From positions 2,480,001-2,544,000 of the forward strand of contig NZ_CP009517.1 of assembly GCF_000970305.1 (NCBI RefSeq): DNA of 64,000 nucleotides. Direction: 5' to 3'. How positions within the stretch are numbered: the stretch's first letter is position 1; each line of letters begins with the position of its first letter. The translations under genes were made by a program, and so were the position numbers. Below, in pieces: positions 46,483 to 56,401 of this stretch. This DNA is from Methanosarcina barkeri 3. Its GTDB lineage: Archaea > Halobacteriota > Methanosarcinia > Methanosarcinales > Methanosarcinaceae. The notes under the pieces are model-generated. The model worked only from the letters and a program-made list of their open reading frames with translations. It was not told the DNA's origin and made no database searches.

Positions 46483-47964
46483 ATGTTCAAAAAAGTACTC
46501 ATTGCAAACCGCGGTGAGATTGCAATCAGGGTTATGCGTGCCTGCCGCGAACTTGGAATTTCCACGGTTGCGGTCTGTTCAGAAGCTGATAAAAATGCCC
46601 TTTTTGCCAAGTATGCAGATGAGGCCTACCTGATAGGCCCGGCCCCTTCCAGCCAGAGCTATCTGAATATGGAGGCTATTCTTGCAGTTGCAAAAAGCAC
46701 GGGAGCTGAAGCAATTCATCCGGGTTATGGCTTCCTCTCCGAAAACCCTGTCTTTGCAAAACGCTGTGAGGAAGAAGGAATTGTTTTCATAGGTCCTCCA
46801 AGCCATGTGATTGCCGAGATGGGAAGTAAGATCAGAGCCAGAAACCTTATGATGAAGGCTGGCGTTCCTGTTGTGCCTGGGACGAAAGATGCGGTTGAAG
46901 ACCCTGTTGAGGCTGTAAAAATTGCAGAAGAGATCGGCTATCCTGTTTTGATTAAAGCTTCGGCAGGCGGCGGCGGAATTGGAATGAAAGTGGTTGATTC
47001 CAGCGATGAACTTGCTGCTGCACTCAGCTCTACCAGGCAAATGGCTGGCTCAGCTTTTGGTGATTCCTCAGTTTTCATTGAAAAGTATGTAGAGGAACCC
47101 AGGCACATAGAGATTCAGATTCTGGCAGACGGATATGGAAACACAATTTATCTCTCAGATAGGGAATGCTCCATTCAAAGAAGGCATCAGAAACTTATTG
47201 AAGAAGCGCCTTCCCCTATCATGACTCCTGAACTAAGGGCCCAGATGGGAGAAGCCGCGGTCAGGGTAGCAAAGACAATTGGTTATGTAAATGCAGGGAC
47301 AGTGGAGTTTCTTTATTCAAAGGGCAACTTCTATTTCCTTGAAGTCAATACTCGCTTGCAGGTCGAACACGGAATAACTGAGATGGTTACAGGTGTTGAT
47401 ATTGTAAGAGAGCAACTCAGGATAGCCTGGGGAGAAAAGCTTGAATTTAATCAGGAAGATATCATTATTGACGGGCATTCTATTGAGTGCAGGATCAATG
47501 CAGAAGATCCGTTAAATGATTTTGCTCCTTCCCCCGGAAAAATCCGTGGATACCGGTCAGCAGGTGGGCCTGGAGTTCGAGTGGACAGTGGAGTACATAC
47601 AGGTTATACCATTTCACCTTACTACGATTCAATGATTTCGAAACTTTGTGTCTGGGCAAAGACAAGAGACGTAGCGATTGCCAGGATGGAAAGGGCGCTT
47701 TACGAGTATGTGGTCGTTGGAGTAAAAACTAATATCCCCTTTCATAAAGCGGTTATGCGCAACCCTGCTTTCCGCAGAGGCGACCTTACAACGGCTTTTA
47801 TTGAAGACCATAATATTCTGGAAGCCGTTGAAGAGGTTGTCAAAGCAGATGCTGAAAAAGGAGCTACTCTGGCTTCGGCTCTTCAAGCAAAAGACAAAAA
47901 AGTTGCGGCTATTACAGCTGCCGTGCACGCCTATGTGAGCATGGCACAGAATACACAGCGATGA
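46483..47964 (+). CDS. pycA: Pyruvate carboxylase subunit A (biotin carboxylase)
   Basis: A 493-residue ATP-grasp biotin carboxylase: [35 protein letters not shown], the Gly-rich loop [22 protein letters not shown]-type block ([18 protein letters not shown]) and [16 protein letters not shown]. It carboxylates the biotin on PycB using ATP and bicarbonate. It lies 21 bp after pycB; start ATG at 46483, with GTGAGGTGG ahead. Confidence 0.97.
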   Translation: MFKKVLIANRGEIAIRVMRACRELGISTVAVCSEADKNALFAKYADEAYLIGPAPSSQSYLNMEAILAVAKSTGAEAIHPGYGFLSENPVFAKRCEEEGIVFIGPPSHVIAEMGSKIRARNLMMKAGVPVVPGTKDAVEDPVEAVKIAEEIGYPVLIKASAGGGGIGMKVVDSSDELAAALSSTRQMAGSAFGDSSVFIEKYVEEPRHIEIQILADGYGNTIYLSDRECSIQRRHQKLIEEAPSPIMTPELRAQMGEAAVRVAKTIGYVNAGTVEFLYSKGNFYFLEVNTRLQVEHGITEMVTGVDIVREQLRIAWGEKLEFNQEDIIIDGHSIECRINAEDPLNDFAPSPGKIRGYRSAGGPGVRVDSGVHTGYTISPYYDSMISKLCVWAKTRDVAIARMERALYEYVVVGVKTNIPFHKAVMRNPAFRRGDLTTAFIEDHNILEAVEEVVKADAEKGATLASALQAKDKKVAAITAAVHAYVSMAQNTQR

Positions 47965-48074
47965 CATGTATCCTCCTTGTAAACAGGAATAGGATTCAGG
48001 TCAGTTTGATGTAAAACGATTTAGACTAAAAAAATATATACGGTGTAACGCATACATCTGTATGGGGTACGAGG

Positions 48075-49052
48075 ATGGGAGATAAAAGATCTCGAATTAT
48101 CAAGGCACTTAAAGATGCACAGGAAAGTCCTGTTTCCGGAGAGGAATTGGGGCTTAAGTTAGGGATCTCAAGGACAATGGTCTGGAAATATATCAAGTCC
48201 CTTCAGGCTGATGGTTATGAGATAGAATCATCCCCGAAAAGGGGATATGTCCTGAAATCCGTACCTCAACTTCTGTACCCGGAAGAAATCCAGATGGGGC
48301 TTAAAACAACTCTTCTAGGTAAAAAAATCCACTATTTCGAAGAGGTAACTTCTACAAACAGTATTGCAAAAGAAATCGCGGTATCGGAAGAAGAAGGCAC
48401 GCTTGTAATTGCCGAAGTGCAGAAAGGAGGCAGGGGTCGGATGGGCAGAGAATGGGTCTCACCTCATGGTGGGATCTGGATATCTGTGATACTGAAACCC
48501 GGAATCCCTCTAAGGCATGCCTCAAGGCTAACTCTGGTTGCAGGGCTTGCAGTTGCAAACGTTATTCGCAATATCGGCCTTGATGCACGTATTAAATGGC
48601 CAAATGATGTCCGTATTAACGGGAAGAAAGTCTGTGGAATTCTTACCGAAGCAAAGGCCGAAGTGGATAGGGTAGATTATGTTGTGCTGGGAATAGGAAT
48701 TAATGTAAACATGGATTTGAAAGATATCCCTGAATCTTTCCGTGCAGGCTCTACAACTTTGAAAGCCGAACTTGGAACGCATATAAAAAGGGTTTCGTTC
48801 CTGCAAGATTTCCTTTTTGAACTTGAGCAACAGTATATACTCTTTAAGACCCAGCCTTTCTCACACATTCTCAATGACTGGCTTGCTCTCTCCGACACCA
48901 TAGGAAGAGAAGTAAAGGTCACGACGCCCTCACGAATTATAGAAGGCAAAGCCGTAGGAGTAACCCCGGACGGAGCTCTCGTAATAAGAAAAGCTGACGA
49001 TACTAAAGAAGAAATCATTGCAGGCAGATGCATTTATGCGCGTTCCAGATGA
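48075..49052 (+). CDS. birA: Biotin-protein ligase with N-terminal HTH (BirA)
   Basis: A 325-residue bifunctional protein. The N-terminal winged helix (SGEELGLKLGISRTMVWKYI, then KSLQADGYEIESSPKRGYVL) is followed by the ligase domain with KGGRGRMGREWVSPHGGIW, LDARIKWPNDVRINGKKVCG and the C-terminal SH3-like cap. It makes biotinyl-AMP and attaches biotin to PycB, and the HTH suggests it represses the pyc operon when biotin is ample. It follows pycA by ~110 bp and overlaps the next ORF by 17 bp. Confidence 0.96.
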   Translation: MGDKRSRIIKALKDAQESPVSGEELGLKLGISRTMVWKYIKSLQADGYEIESSPKRGYVLKSVPQLLYPEEIQMGLKTTLLGKKIHYFEEVTSTNSIAKEIAVSEEEGTLVIAEVQKGGRGRMGREWVSPHGGIWISVILKPGIPLRHASRLTLVAGLAVANVIRNIGLDARIKWPNDVRINGKKVCGILTEAKAEVDRVDYVVLGIGINVNMDLKDIPESFRAGSTTLKAELGTHIKRVSFLQDFLFELEQQYILFKTQPFSHILNDWLALSDTIGREVKVTTPSRIIEGKAVGVTPDGALVIRKADDTKEEIIAGRCIYARSR

Positions 49053-49692
49053 AAAGAGAAGAAAGGAAATTAAGGGGATAAACCTTGTTTCCATGTTTTC
49101 TTTTTTCCTTCTTATTTCCTTATGCTTCTCAGTCTTTTACTCGATATCACCTGCTTTAGCTGCTGCTGATAAAGAAAAGAAACTTTCCATTATTCCTGCC
49201 GATAAATCCAGTCTTTCCATTATTGCTATCAATGGAGAGGAGATTTATATCAGGTCAGGGTATTCCCATGACTTTTTACAGGATTATCAACTTTACGTAA
49301 AAGGTGCGGATACCGAAGGCAAAAGAATCTGGATTGAACTTAGTAGAAACGGAGTTCCCCTTCAGGATGATATCGTTACTGAAGGTTCTCAGTTTGTATA
49401 TTCTCAGAACTCTACCGAAATTCTTAACCTTACCGTAGATACGATATACGAAGGAGCTGACGGGGTACTTGTAAAATTTTCACCTGTGTACCAGTATATT
49501 GATCCCAAGCTTCCTATACCTCAAACACCGACTGAATCTATTGACAACTCTTCGAACAATAATACTTCCTCTTCCGCCGACCCAGAATTGGAAACTCAAG
49601 CTAAAGGTTTTGATATGCCTCTCTTCCTCCTTGGAATGGGAGCCATGCTTCTGGTAACAGGTTTCTTTGCAGGAAAAGTAAGGAGAAAATAA
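49036..49692 (+). CDS. Single-domain S-layer-like secreted protein with anchor
   Basis: About 218 residues: basic N-terminus, signal sequence (LVSMFSFFLLISLCFSVFYS then SPALAA), one partial S-layer-type domain (GYSHDFLQDYQLYVKGADTE, GKRIWIELSRNGVPLQDDIV), an Asn/Ser stalk with many glycosylation sites, and a C-terminal membrane helix (LFLLGMGAMLLVTGFFAG) with a KVRRK tail. It resembles half of one domain of the protein at 34644. The start overlaps the birA 3' end by 17 bp, so it may be read through from the pyc operon. Confidence 0.8.
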   Translation: MRVPDEKRRKEIKGINLVSMFSFFLLISLCFSVFYSISPALAAADKEKKLSIIPADKSSLSIIAINGEEIYIRSGYSHDFLQDYQLYVKGADTEGKRIWIELSRNGVPLQDDIVTEGSQFVYSQNSTEILNLTVDTIYEGADGVLVKFSPVYQYIDPKLPIPQTPTESIDNSSNNNTSSSADPELETQAKGFDMPLFLLGMGAMLLVTGFFAGKVRRK

Positions 49693-50006
49693 AGTTGACT
49701 TTATAGGAAAACTGGTTTAAGAAAAATCGATTTACTAAATAACAAAGGATTTCAATCCAGCAGTAAAATAAAAATATTTAAATAGAGTAAATGGAAAGTC
49801 ATTTTTGTAGATACAAATAAAAATACTAAATAGAGTAAATGGAATAAAAATATTTAAATAGAGTAAATGGAAGGTCAATTTTTATAGATATAAAGAAAAA
49901 GTCATTTTTTTGTATAATATAAAGGAAAAATTATTTAAATGGAGTAAAACGGAGACATTTTCAATGAAACTGACTTTTGTCTCCTGCCTCTGAATTTCAC
50001 GAATTT
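49693..50006. repeat. Imperfect repeats after the S-layer-like gene
   Basis: The phrase AAAATATTTAAATAGAGTAA followed by ATGGAA recurs three to four times (about 49767-49800, 49822-49845, 49847-49873, 49930-49945), alternating with GTCATTTTT-like and GATATAAAGAAAAA words. No ORF. Confidence 0.65.
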
Positions 50007-50966
50007 TTAATCGTTAGAGAATTTAACGTCCCCTTTCTCGATAAGGAGCTTAAGATCTTCAAGGCTCATACGAGCGTTTTTCTGAAGTTTTTCACGGGCA
50101 TCGTTATGTTTCTGGCTTACTTTGTGTTCTTCTTTTGTAAGCTGCAGGTCTTTTAACCTTTCTAAATATAAAGAGAGTTCCTGCCGGTTATTAGCAATAC
50201 TGGTTTTAAGCGGGTCAATTTTTTCTTTAATCATATTTATACTTGTGATTTTATCCGTAAGCTGGGCATGGTATGTATTTGCTTCTTTGCGGATTTCATC
50301 CGCAAATTTGAAATTTTCTAGCATTTCCAGGTGGCAAGCTTGAGATTGGTCTGAGAGAGCCTGGATTTTTTCATGGAGTTCGTCTCCTCTCTTATGTATT
50401 CCTTTTGACTCTTTATAACTTTCCTGGATTTGCGCATGCAGTTCATTTGCCTTCTTTGCAGCTTGCAGGCGTTTACTTATGTCAGTCAGTTTCTGGAAGA
50501 TTTTGATTTCCACGGTAAGAGGCAGTTCTTTATTAAAAAAAGCGTCAAGTTCGGCTTCATAAGCCTTTGTGAGAGATTCCACACTCCCATGGGAACATTT
50601 ATTGTATTCGTCCCGCTGTTCCTTGAGTCCAGCAATTCCTGAAAACAGTTCCTGCGTCTTTAAGTTCACATTACTTCTTTTTCCTTTGTACTCACCGATT
50701 TCTTTGTTAATCTCGTCCCGCTTGTCTCTTAGTTCCTGTGCTTTTGCAACCCTTTCCTTAACCTGCTGGTTCAGAGAGTCTCTCTTTTCTTTCAGCTCGT
50801 CGATATCGGTCCTGTTAATCTTCAGTTCCCTAAAAATCGATGCCAACTGCCTTTCGCTTTTCTCTATCCTGCTCCTGAGCTCGTTTACCTTGCCCTTCAG
50901 CTCCCGTTCGTTAAGGTTTGAAAGGTCGGCCGTTGCAATTTCTGTGCTTGAAACGTCGTTGGTCAT
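50007..50966 (-). CDS. Coiled-coil protein, COG1340 type
   Basis: A 319-residue protein that is nearly all heptad-repeat coiled coil (RELKGKVNELRSRIEKSERQ, SLNQQVKERVAKAQELRDKR, LHEKIQALSDQSQACHLEML). The tail (SLEDLKLLIEKGDVKFSND) is short and acidic. This is the archaeal coiled-coil family often labelled COG1340 or wrongly as a phosphatase. Function unknown; structural or scaffold role likely. It lies 31 bp after a second coiled-coil gene. Confidence 0.85.
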   Translation of the reverse strand: MTNDVSSTEIATADLSNLNERELKGKVNELRSRIEKSERQLASIFRELKINRTDIDELKEKRDSLNQQVKERVAKAQELRDKRDEINKEIGEYKGKRSNVNLKTQELFSGIAGLKEQRDEYNKCSHGSVESLTKAYEAELDAFFNKELPLTVEIKIFQKLTDISKRLQAAKKANELHAQIQESYKESKGIHKRGDELHEKIQALSDQSQACHLEMLENFKFADEIRKEANTYHAQLTDKITSINMIKEKIDPLKTSIANNRQELSLYLERLKDLQLTKEEHKVSQKHNDAREKLQKNARMSLEDLKLLIEKGDVKFSND

Positions 50967-50997
50967 GTACTATCACCCGTATGTTTTCGAAAAAGGG

Positions 50998-51621
50998 TTA
51001 TACTTTTAATTTTTCCCAGTAGCTCAATGCTTCTTCATGGTTTTTTATTCTGGTGCTAAGCCACTTATGCTGGGATTTGCTTTTAGAAATCTCTTCACTT
51101 TTGCTGCTGTCATCCTCTACAAACTGTTTTTCTGAATTTCTTATTTCTTTTAAATCAATATTAGATTTCCTGGCTTCCTCCATTCTGGCATTCGCCTGCA
51201 GGAGAACAGTTTCTCCAAGTCTAGCTGCCAGAGTAGTTTCACGCAGGTTTTGCATAAATAAATCTTTAAGTTTCTGTTCCTCTTCAGGTTCGATCTGCCC
51301 TTTGAGTTTTTTAAGCTCTTCCCTGAGTTTGCTTGCAGTAGTCGGGTCCAGTTTTGGGAAGATTTCTTTTTCAAGGATTGCTTCGGTCTGATGGTAGAAT
51401 TGCTGGCGTTTTTCCTTGAGGACTTCCTTTCTCTCTTCCATCCGGGTTCTGAAGTTCTTTGCATTTTTTATATTTTCTTCGACCTGGTTTAACCTGCTGT
51501 CCAGTTCTACAAATTCCTTTTTATTTTCTTCCAGAAACCGTCTGTGTTTTTCCACAACTGCGGAGATCAGTTCCTCTTCTGTCAGCAATCTGATTCCGGC
51601 TTCGTCGATGTTCTCAGTCAC
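50998..51621 (-). CDS. Coiled-coil protein, partner of the COG1340 gene
   Basis: A 207-residue coiled-coil protein (VEKHRRFLEENKKEFVELDS, LRRELKKLKGQIEPEEEQKL-type segment, KHRIKN-like C-terminus). It is encoded directly upstream of the COG1340-like gene in the same operon and shows similar helix-rich composition, so the two may form a complex. Family not named further. Confidence 0.8.
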   Translation of the reverse strand: MTENIDEAGIRLLTEEELISAVVEKHRRFLEENKKEFVELDSRLNQVEENIKNAKNFRTRMEERKEVLKEKRQQFYHQTEAILEKEIFPKLDPTTASKLREELKKLKGQIEPEEEQKLKDLFMQNLRETTLAARLGETVLLQANARMEEARKSNIDLKEIRNSEKQFVEDDSSKSEEISKSKSQHKWLSTRIKNHEEALSYWEKLKV

Positions 51622-51744
51622 TATATCACAATCTATGTTTTATTTTATACATATGTTGTTCTGTTCCGGTATATAATCAGCCCTGAAAGCCAGTGATTTG
51701 GCTTTCGCTGACTCAGCTTCTTAAGGGTTAATTAAGCAATTGGA

Positions 51745-52035
51745 TTAAACCCTGAAGATCTGGGCATGAGGTACGCCGTCAATTATTATTACGGAGTCCG
51801 GATCGATTAACCCGCATTTTATAGCAAAATTGATTGTTTTTTCTCCAAAGAGATTTGCAGTCGTAGCTTCCTCAAGAGCTTTTTTGAATTCTTCTTCGGA
51901 AACATATTTCCCTTCATAAAAGGCCCTGCTGATCTCCACTACGGTCTTGCCGTGTTTCAGGGTCTTACCGAGCACTTCCTTATCGCAGGCTGCAACAAGC
52001 ACATGCTCCCCATTTTTATATATCTTTATATACAT
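51745..52035 (-). CDS. DUF424 family protein
   Basis: A 96-residue protein: MYIKIYKNGEHVLVAACDKE, VVEISRAFYEGKYVSEEEFK and NLFGEKTINFAIKCGLIDPD, ending VPHAQIFRV. This is the archaeal DUF424 pattern, found near translation genes; its function is not established. It stands ~290 bp downstream of MCM on the same strand. Confidence 0.88.
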   Translation of the reverse strand: MYIKIYKNGEHVLVAACDKEVLGKTLKHGKTVVEISRAFYEGKYVSEEEFKKALEEATTANLFGEKTINFAIKCGLIDPDSVIIIDGVPHAQIFRV

Positions 52036-52189
52036 ATTCTCCCTTTTAAATAGTATTGCCCTTTTAGTATTTACAGCTTAACCGTCCTCACATAATCGCT
52101 ATGTATGTGTTGTGCAGGCTTTTTTTGCTTTCCCAGGGATCTGGAAAAAAGATCCTGGAACTTTCAGCGTTTTGCTTCGTTTCGTTTAA

Positions 52190-52330
52190 ACAAACCTTAA
52201 ACTTAAACAAACCTTAAACTTAAACAAACCTTAGACTTAAACAAACCTTAGACTTAAACAAACCTTAAACTTAAACAAACCTTAGACTTAAACAAACCTT
52301 AGACTTAAACAAACCTTAAACTTAAACAAG
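52190..52330. repeat. 17-bp tandem repeat
   Basis: About eight copies of AAACAAACCTTAAACTT (variant ...TTAGACTT) end exactly at the mcm stop region. The last copy contains the first codons of the minus-strand stop side of mcm. Confidence 0.88.
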
Positions 52331-54424
52331 TCTTATATGGTTTTGATCCGGAGAAAGCAGGTCTCCCCTTTGCTTCATTTTCTTAATGTTCTCTTCAGCA
52401 TGAACTCTATCAATCCCATGTTCACTTTCAGCTATTGCATAAACCTCTTCGAGAGGGGCTTTAGCTCCCGGATGTTTTTCACTTACTTTTTTAATTATAT
52501 CTCTGAGGATTTTTATCTTGTTTCTCTGGCTCATACTTGTGCCAGATGCAAGTATATCTGCATCAAGAACTCCGGTCTCAGGGTCGACACCTACATTTTT
52601 CAAGCAGTTCATAGTGATTCGGATAGTTCTTTTTGCGTCATCAAGTGTAACTGTATTGCTAAGGCGGACTCTTGCACTTGCTTCCGAGAGACGGACAAGT
52701 GCTTCAAGCTGCCTGGCAGTTACGGGTACAGGAGTGTTTTTGCTCTCTCCGGTTTTCCTGAGGTCCGTATAGAATTTTATAAGATGGGCCCTTGCATCTT
52801 CTTCCATTACAGGAAAAACGTTTTTCCGGGCATATGCAACGTATTTTCTCATTATTTCAGGCTGTATGACGGGTTCAATTACCTCCATTTCGGCTTCGAC
52901 AAAATCTTCCTTTATATGGGACCCAGGAAGTTTTTCACGCTGCTCAAAGAGTTCTCCTGCATAATGAGACTGTAGAATATGGTTCGCAATTTTTGTGTCC
53001 AGGTTATGGTCAGGAGTATCGAGCAAAACAAAGATAAGGTCAAAACGTGAAAGCAGTGCAGGCGGCATACTTATCTGCTCTGCAAGGCCTTCATACCGGT
53101 CAAAACGCCCGTACTTCGGATTTGCAGCTCCCAGAAGAGCACATCTGGATTTAAGCGTAGCAATAATTCCCGCTTTGGCAATACTTATCGTTTGCTGTTC
53201 CATTGCCTCGTGCAGGGCGCTTTTATCCTCGGTTTTCATTTTGTCCATTTCGTCAACAGCAGCAATACCCATATCAGCCATGACAAGGGCACCGCCTTCG
53301 ATTGTCCATCTTCCATCGTTGAGGTCGTCTTTTACGGCAGCCGCAGTCAAACCGCTTGCTGATGCACTCCTTCCTGAAGTAAACACGCCTCTTGGGGAGA
53401 GTTTGACAACATAGCGTAAGAGCTGGGATTTTGCAATTCCAGGGTCTCCTACAAGCATAATATGTATATCGCCCCTTATTCTGGAACCGTCAGGAAGGTT
53501 TTTCACAACTCCAGAAAACAGTTGAAGGGCGAGTGCCTCTTTTATGTCCTCGTATCCGTAGATCGAAGGTGCAACAGAGCTAACAATTTTACCATAGATT
53601 TCAGGATCACGGGAAAGTTCAAGGATCTCTTCTTCATCTTCAGAAGTTATTTCGAGTTCGTCATAGTCCTTATCCAGGTGCTCTATGGAATTTGCTTCTA
53701 ACACAAGATCATAAAAGGTAGATTTCCCATCTTTGAGAGTACGCTGTCTGGATTTCAGGATTCCGTTAATTATAACCCTGTCTCCTGGGGTGACATCTCC
53801 TGTCAGGTCGTCTTCGGAGTCAATCTCAAGACTCTGGGGTTGGGAACCTCCTTTCAGGTTTTCGGGTGACTCCTGGATTTGCAGTTTCTGCGCATCTATA
53901 AAGGTAGAGTCCTCTATCCTTATCTTAAAGGGCCCTTTCTTTCCGCAGTTCTCGCCTTCGCAACCTGCAAATGGCTCCTCGAACTTGAAGCTGTTTTGGT
54001 CCACAAAAGTAAGATATCCGCACCTGAGGCATTCAAAAGCTGCTTTGGTAATTCTTGGTCTAACCTCAGTTGCTTTCCTTATCATGCCCTCGATTGCAAT
54101 AAAGCGTGAGAGGTGCTTGCTCCTCAACTCCCTTATAGATATTCGGTTTGGAGTTTTTATTACCCTTACATGAGCCTCTTCCAGGTTTTTTTCTACAGGA
54201 AGGTCAATTTCTCTCAGGGCAGCTTCAGCCGCCTTTATAAGTTCTTCCGGGTGGTCAAGAAATTCTTTTGAAAGCTCTCTATCAAATTTTTCAATATCCG
54301 TAAAATCCACGCTAAGGCTTCGCTGATCCGGATACTCATTTGCAAGCTGGAGGATTTCATTCCAGTAGTAGTCTTTAAAAAACCTCTTTAGCTTTTCATC
54401 CCACTTGCTTTCTGTTTCAGTCAT
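52322..54424 (-). CDS. mcm: Replicative helicase MCM
   Basis: A 700-residue MCM. The N-terminal zinc ribbon has CLRCGYLTFVDQNSFKFEEP followed by CEGENC. The AAA+ core has GDPGIAKSQ (Walker A), DEMDKM (Walker B) and an arginine-finger block SRFDLIFVLLD. The C-terminus has the winged helix (DIIKKVSEKHPGAKAPLEEV). It unwinds DNA ahead of the fork with GINS, which is coded at 21223. The first ATG has a stretch of acidic residues after it. Confidence 0.98.
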   Translation of the reverse strand: MTETESKWDEKLKRFFKDYYWNEILQLANEYPDQRSLSVDFTDIEKFDRELSKEFLDHPEELIKAAEAALREIDLPVEKNLEEAHVRVIKTPNRISIRELRSKHLSRFIAIEGMIRKATEVRPRITKAAFECLRCGYLTFVDQNSFKFEEPFAGCEGENCGKKGPFKIRIEDSTFIDAQKLQIQESPENLKGGSQPQSLEIDSEDDLTGDVTPGDRVIINGILKSRQRTLKDGKSTFYDLVLEANSIEHLDKDYDELEITSEDEEEILELSRDPEIYGKIVSSVAPSIYGYEDIKEALALQLFSGVVKNLPDGSRIRGDIHIMLVGDPGIAKSQLLRYVVKLSPRGVFTSGRSASASGLTAAAVKDDLNDGRWTIEGGALVMADMGIAAVDEMDKMKTEDKSALHEAMEQQTISIAKAGIIATLKSRCALLGAANPKYGRFDRYEGLAEQISMPPALLSRFDLIFVLLDTPDHNLDTKIANHILQSHYAGELFEQREKLPGSHIKEDFVEAEMEVIEPVIQPEIMRKYVAYARKNVFPVMEEDARAHLIKFYTDLRKTGESKNTPVPVTARQLEALVRLSEASARVRLSNTVTLDDAKRTIRITMNCLKNVGVDPETGVLDADILASGTSMSQRNKIKILRDIIKKVSEKHPGAKAPLEEVYAIAESEHGIDRVHAEENIKKMKQRGDLLSPDQNHIRLV

Positions 54425-54544
54425 ATCATTCTCTATCTGGCTTTAGGCAAAACTTTCATTTGTCGTTACGGTTTTTGTCTGAAAAAAGATTTAAAAAAAG
54501 TAATAATAAGTATCACAAGTTCTGATGTAAAAACAGGTTTATTC

Positions 54545-55312
54545 TCATATGAACTTTTCTATACTTGCCGAAGCTTCTGTTTCCTGGCCCTCAGGCTCGT
54601 TTAATGCGCATCCCATTTTTCGCTCGGTTTTTCTGATTATACCTCTCAAAGTCTGAACTTCCCTGGGAGTTAAACCTGCCCTTCCAAAAATTCTCCGCAG
54701 CATCAGAAAAGTTTTATCTTTTTTATGAGGAGGATAATCGATTTCCTCCAGCAGTTCCTCCAGATGCTCGTATAAAAGCTGGAGGTCAAATCCGTTGGCA
54801 AGGGGACTGTTTCCTCCTTCCAGGTCCGAGAGTTCGTAAAGCACCACTGCAACAGCATGTGAGAGATTCATTATCGGATATATATCAGAAGTTGGAACTG
54901 TAAAGAGCATATCAAAACTTTTGAGCTCATCGTTCCGGAAACCGGCATCTTCACGTCCGAAAAGGATTGCAATTGTTCCGCTGTAATCTTTCAGTCTCTC
55001 TTTCAGTTCTCTGGAAGTATAAAGCGGCAGACGGATATGTTCCCCGGTTTTCAGGCTTGCCACCCCTGTAGTTCCTATCATCAGGTTTGCGCCTTTTACA
55101 GCCTCTTCTATCGTTGAGGCAATTCTTGCTCCTTCAAGGATATCTCTTGCATGCGATGACATGGCTCTTGCTTCTCCTTCAAGTTTACAGGGATTTACAA
55201 GCACCAGGTCGGTATATCCAAAGTTTTTCATTGCTCGTGCAACAGATCCGACATTTCCCTGATACATGGGCTCTACAAGTACTATACGAATCTTAAGTGA
55301 CAAATTTCTCAA
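54545..55312 (-). CDS. trmJ: tRNA/rRNA 2'-O-methyltransferase, TrmJ type
   Basis: A 255-residue SPOUT protein: IRIVLVEPMYQGNVGSVARA, MKNFGYTDLVLVNPCKL, AILFGREDAGFRNDELKSFD and YPIMNLSHAVAVVLYELSDL. These are the three knot motifs of the TrmJ/LasT group. It likely methylates a ribose in the tRNA anticodon loop (position 32). The C-terminal tail is helical. Upstream of it lies a broken ferredoxin gene. Confidence 0.9.
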   Translation of the reverse strand: MRNLSLKIRIVLVEPMYQGNVGSVARAMKNFGYTDLVLVNPCKLEGEARAMSSHARDILEGARIASTIEEAVKGANLMIGTTGVASLKTGEHIRLPLYTSRELKERLKDYSGTIAILFGREDAGFRNDELKSFDMLFTVPTSDIYPIMNLSHAVAVVLYELSDLEGGNSPLANGFDLQLLYEHLEELLEEIDYPPHKKDKTFLMLRRIFGRAGLTPREVQTLRGIIRKTERKMGCALNEPEGQETEASASIEKFI

Positions 55313-55326
55313 TCCTTTTTTAAAAA

Positions 55327-55522
55327 TCAGTTTTCAAGGGTGGTTGTATCTTCCATACAGACAGTTACACACATTCTGCAACCCAGGTAATAAGATGGTT
55401 CTTTAAAACGCAAGACTTTGCTTCTGTCTTTTTTGCTACTGGATAAAACCTGAGTCTTTTGGGCAGGCAGCTTTGCATTTACAACAGCCTGTACATTTCT
55501 TCTCATCAATATATATTTTCAT
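55327..55522 (-). pseudogene. Frameshifted 2[4Fe-4S] ferredoxin
   Basis: From the ATG at 55522 the frame gives MKIYIDEKKCTGCCKCKAAC then PKDSGFIQ and a stop; in another frame it continues to PSYYLGCRMCVTVCMEDTTT and ends LEN with TGA at 55327. Total span is 196 nt, one more than a multiple of three. Both cluster motifs (C-x2-C-x2-C-x3-C and C-x2-C-x3-C) are recognisable. The break lies near 55430-55445. The stretch looks like a small ferredoxin gene with a one-base indel. Confidence 0.6.
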
Positions 55523-55544
55523 GCAGATTATTTTTAGTGTGTTC

Positions 55545-55680
55545 TGGCTTCATTTCGGTGTGCTATGGTCTTATTATGCTTTATTCTTATTGTGTTCCGT
55601 TCTTATTATGCTTCGTTCTTATTACGCTTCGTTCTTATTATACTTCGGTCTTTTTGTAGTTTATTTCGGTTTTATTATCA
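55545..55680. repeat. TTCTTATTATGCTTCG-type irregular repeat
   Basis: The words TTCTTATTATGCTTCGTTCT and variants recur about seven times between 55560 and 55655. T-rich, no ORF of quality. Confidence 0.7.
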
Positions 55681-55825
55681 TTTCTTTTTCTCATTTCAGT
55701 CCTTCCTGTTTTAACTTTTGCTTTTTGTTTTTTCTTTCTTGTAGTTTCTTCATTGTTCTAGTTCAGAAACATTATTCTTCCTCACATTACTACCAGATAT
55801 TTTAGTCTTAAGTCGTTGTTGAGAT

Positions 55826-55910
55826 AGAAAGATGGGATAGAAAGATGAGACAGAAAGATGGGATAGAAAGATGAGACAGAAAGATGGGATAGAAAGGATG
55901 AGACAGAAAT
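55826..55910. repeat. 26-bp tandem repeat
   Basis: About three copies of AGAAAGATGGGATAGAAAGA then TGAGAC, upstream of the rubrerythrin-like gene. Confidence 0.8.
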
Positions 55911-56017
55911 AAGATTAAGTTCTGGTATTGACATCGACTGTGGCTAAAACTTAAATTCAAAGACTACTCTATGTCTAAACTATAAAATTGGTTATCTTAA
56001 AAAGAAATGGTGATTTA

Positions 56018-56401
56018 ATGACTCTTGAAGAAATCTTAAAAAACACATTTAAAGGAGAAACTACTGAAGTTGGCTGGTATCTTGCAATGTCAAAGATCGC
56101 TGAGCGGGAAGGATTTCCGGATGTTGCGGTTTATCTTCGTCAGGTCGCCATGGACGAAGCCTGGCACGCCACCGAGGTAGCTGAAATCCTGGGACTTGTT
56201 AAAGAAACAACCCTTGAAAATCTGGAAATGATGTTTGAAGGAGAGAGTAAAGCCGAAATTGAGAAAGCTGAAGCTGCAGAATTAGCCAGAAAGGAAGGCA
56301 ATACAAAAGCTGCTCTTTTCTTTGAGAAGGCATCTCTGGATGAAGCCAGGCATAAAGCAGGGCTTAACGGATTTCTGGAAAGGATGAGAAAACAGCAATA
56401 A
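56018..56401 (+). CDS. Rubrerythrin-like ferritin-family diiron protein
   Basis: A 127-residue four-helix protein with two ExxH motifs, E47-AW-H50 and E109-AR-H112, plus E14/E17 as further diiron ligands. It is close to the erythrin part of rubrerythrin and has no rubredoxin domain, so it would need a separate electron donor. Likely role: peroxide reduction in an anaerobe. The ATG at 56018 aligns with the family start; an upstream start at 55988 is not used. Confidence 0.85.
   Translation: MTLEEILKNTFKGETTEVGWYLAMSKIAEREGFPDVAVYLRQVAMDEAWHATEVAEILGLVKETTLENLEMMFEGESKAEIEKAEAAELARKEGNTKAALFFEKASLDEARHKAGLNGFLERMRKQQ

Noticed and set aside
55459-55805. Plus-strand hydrophobic ORFs of 66 and 110 codons
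   Set aside because: T-rich repeat translated as Phe/Leu/Tyr; no family and no ribosome site.
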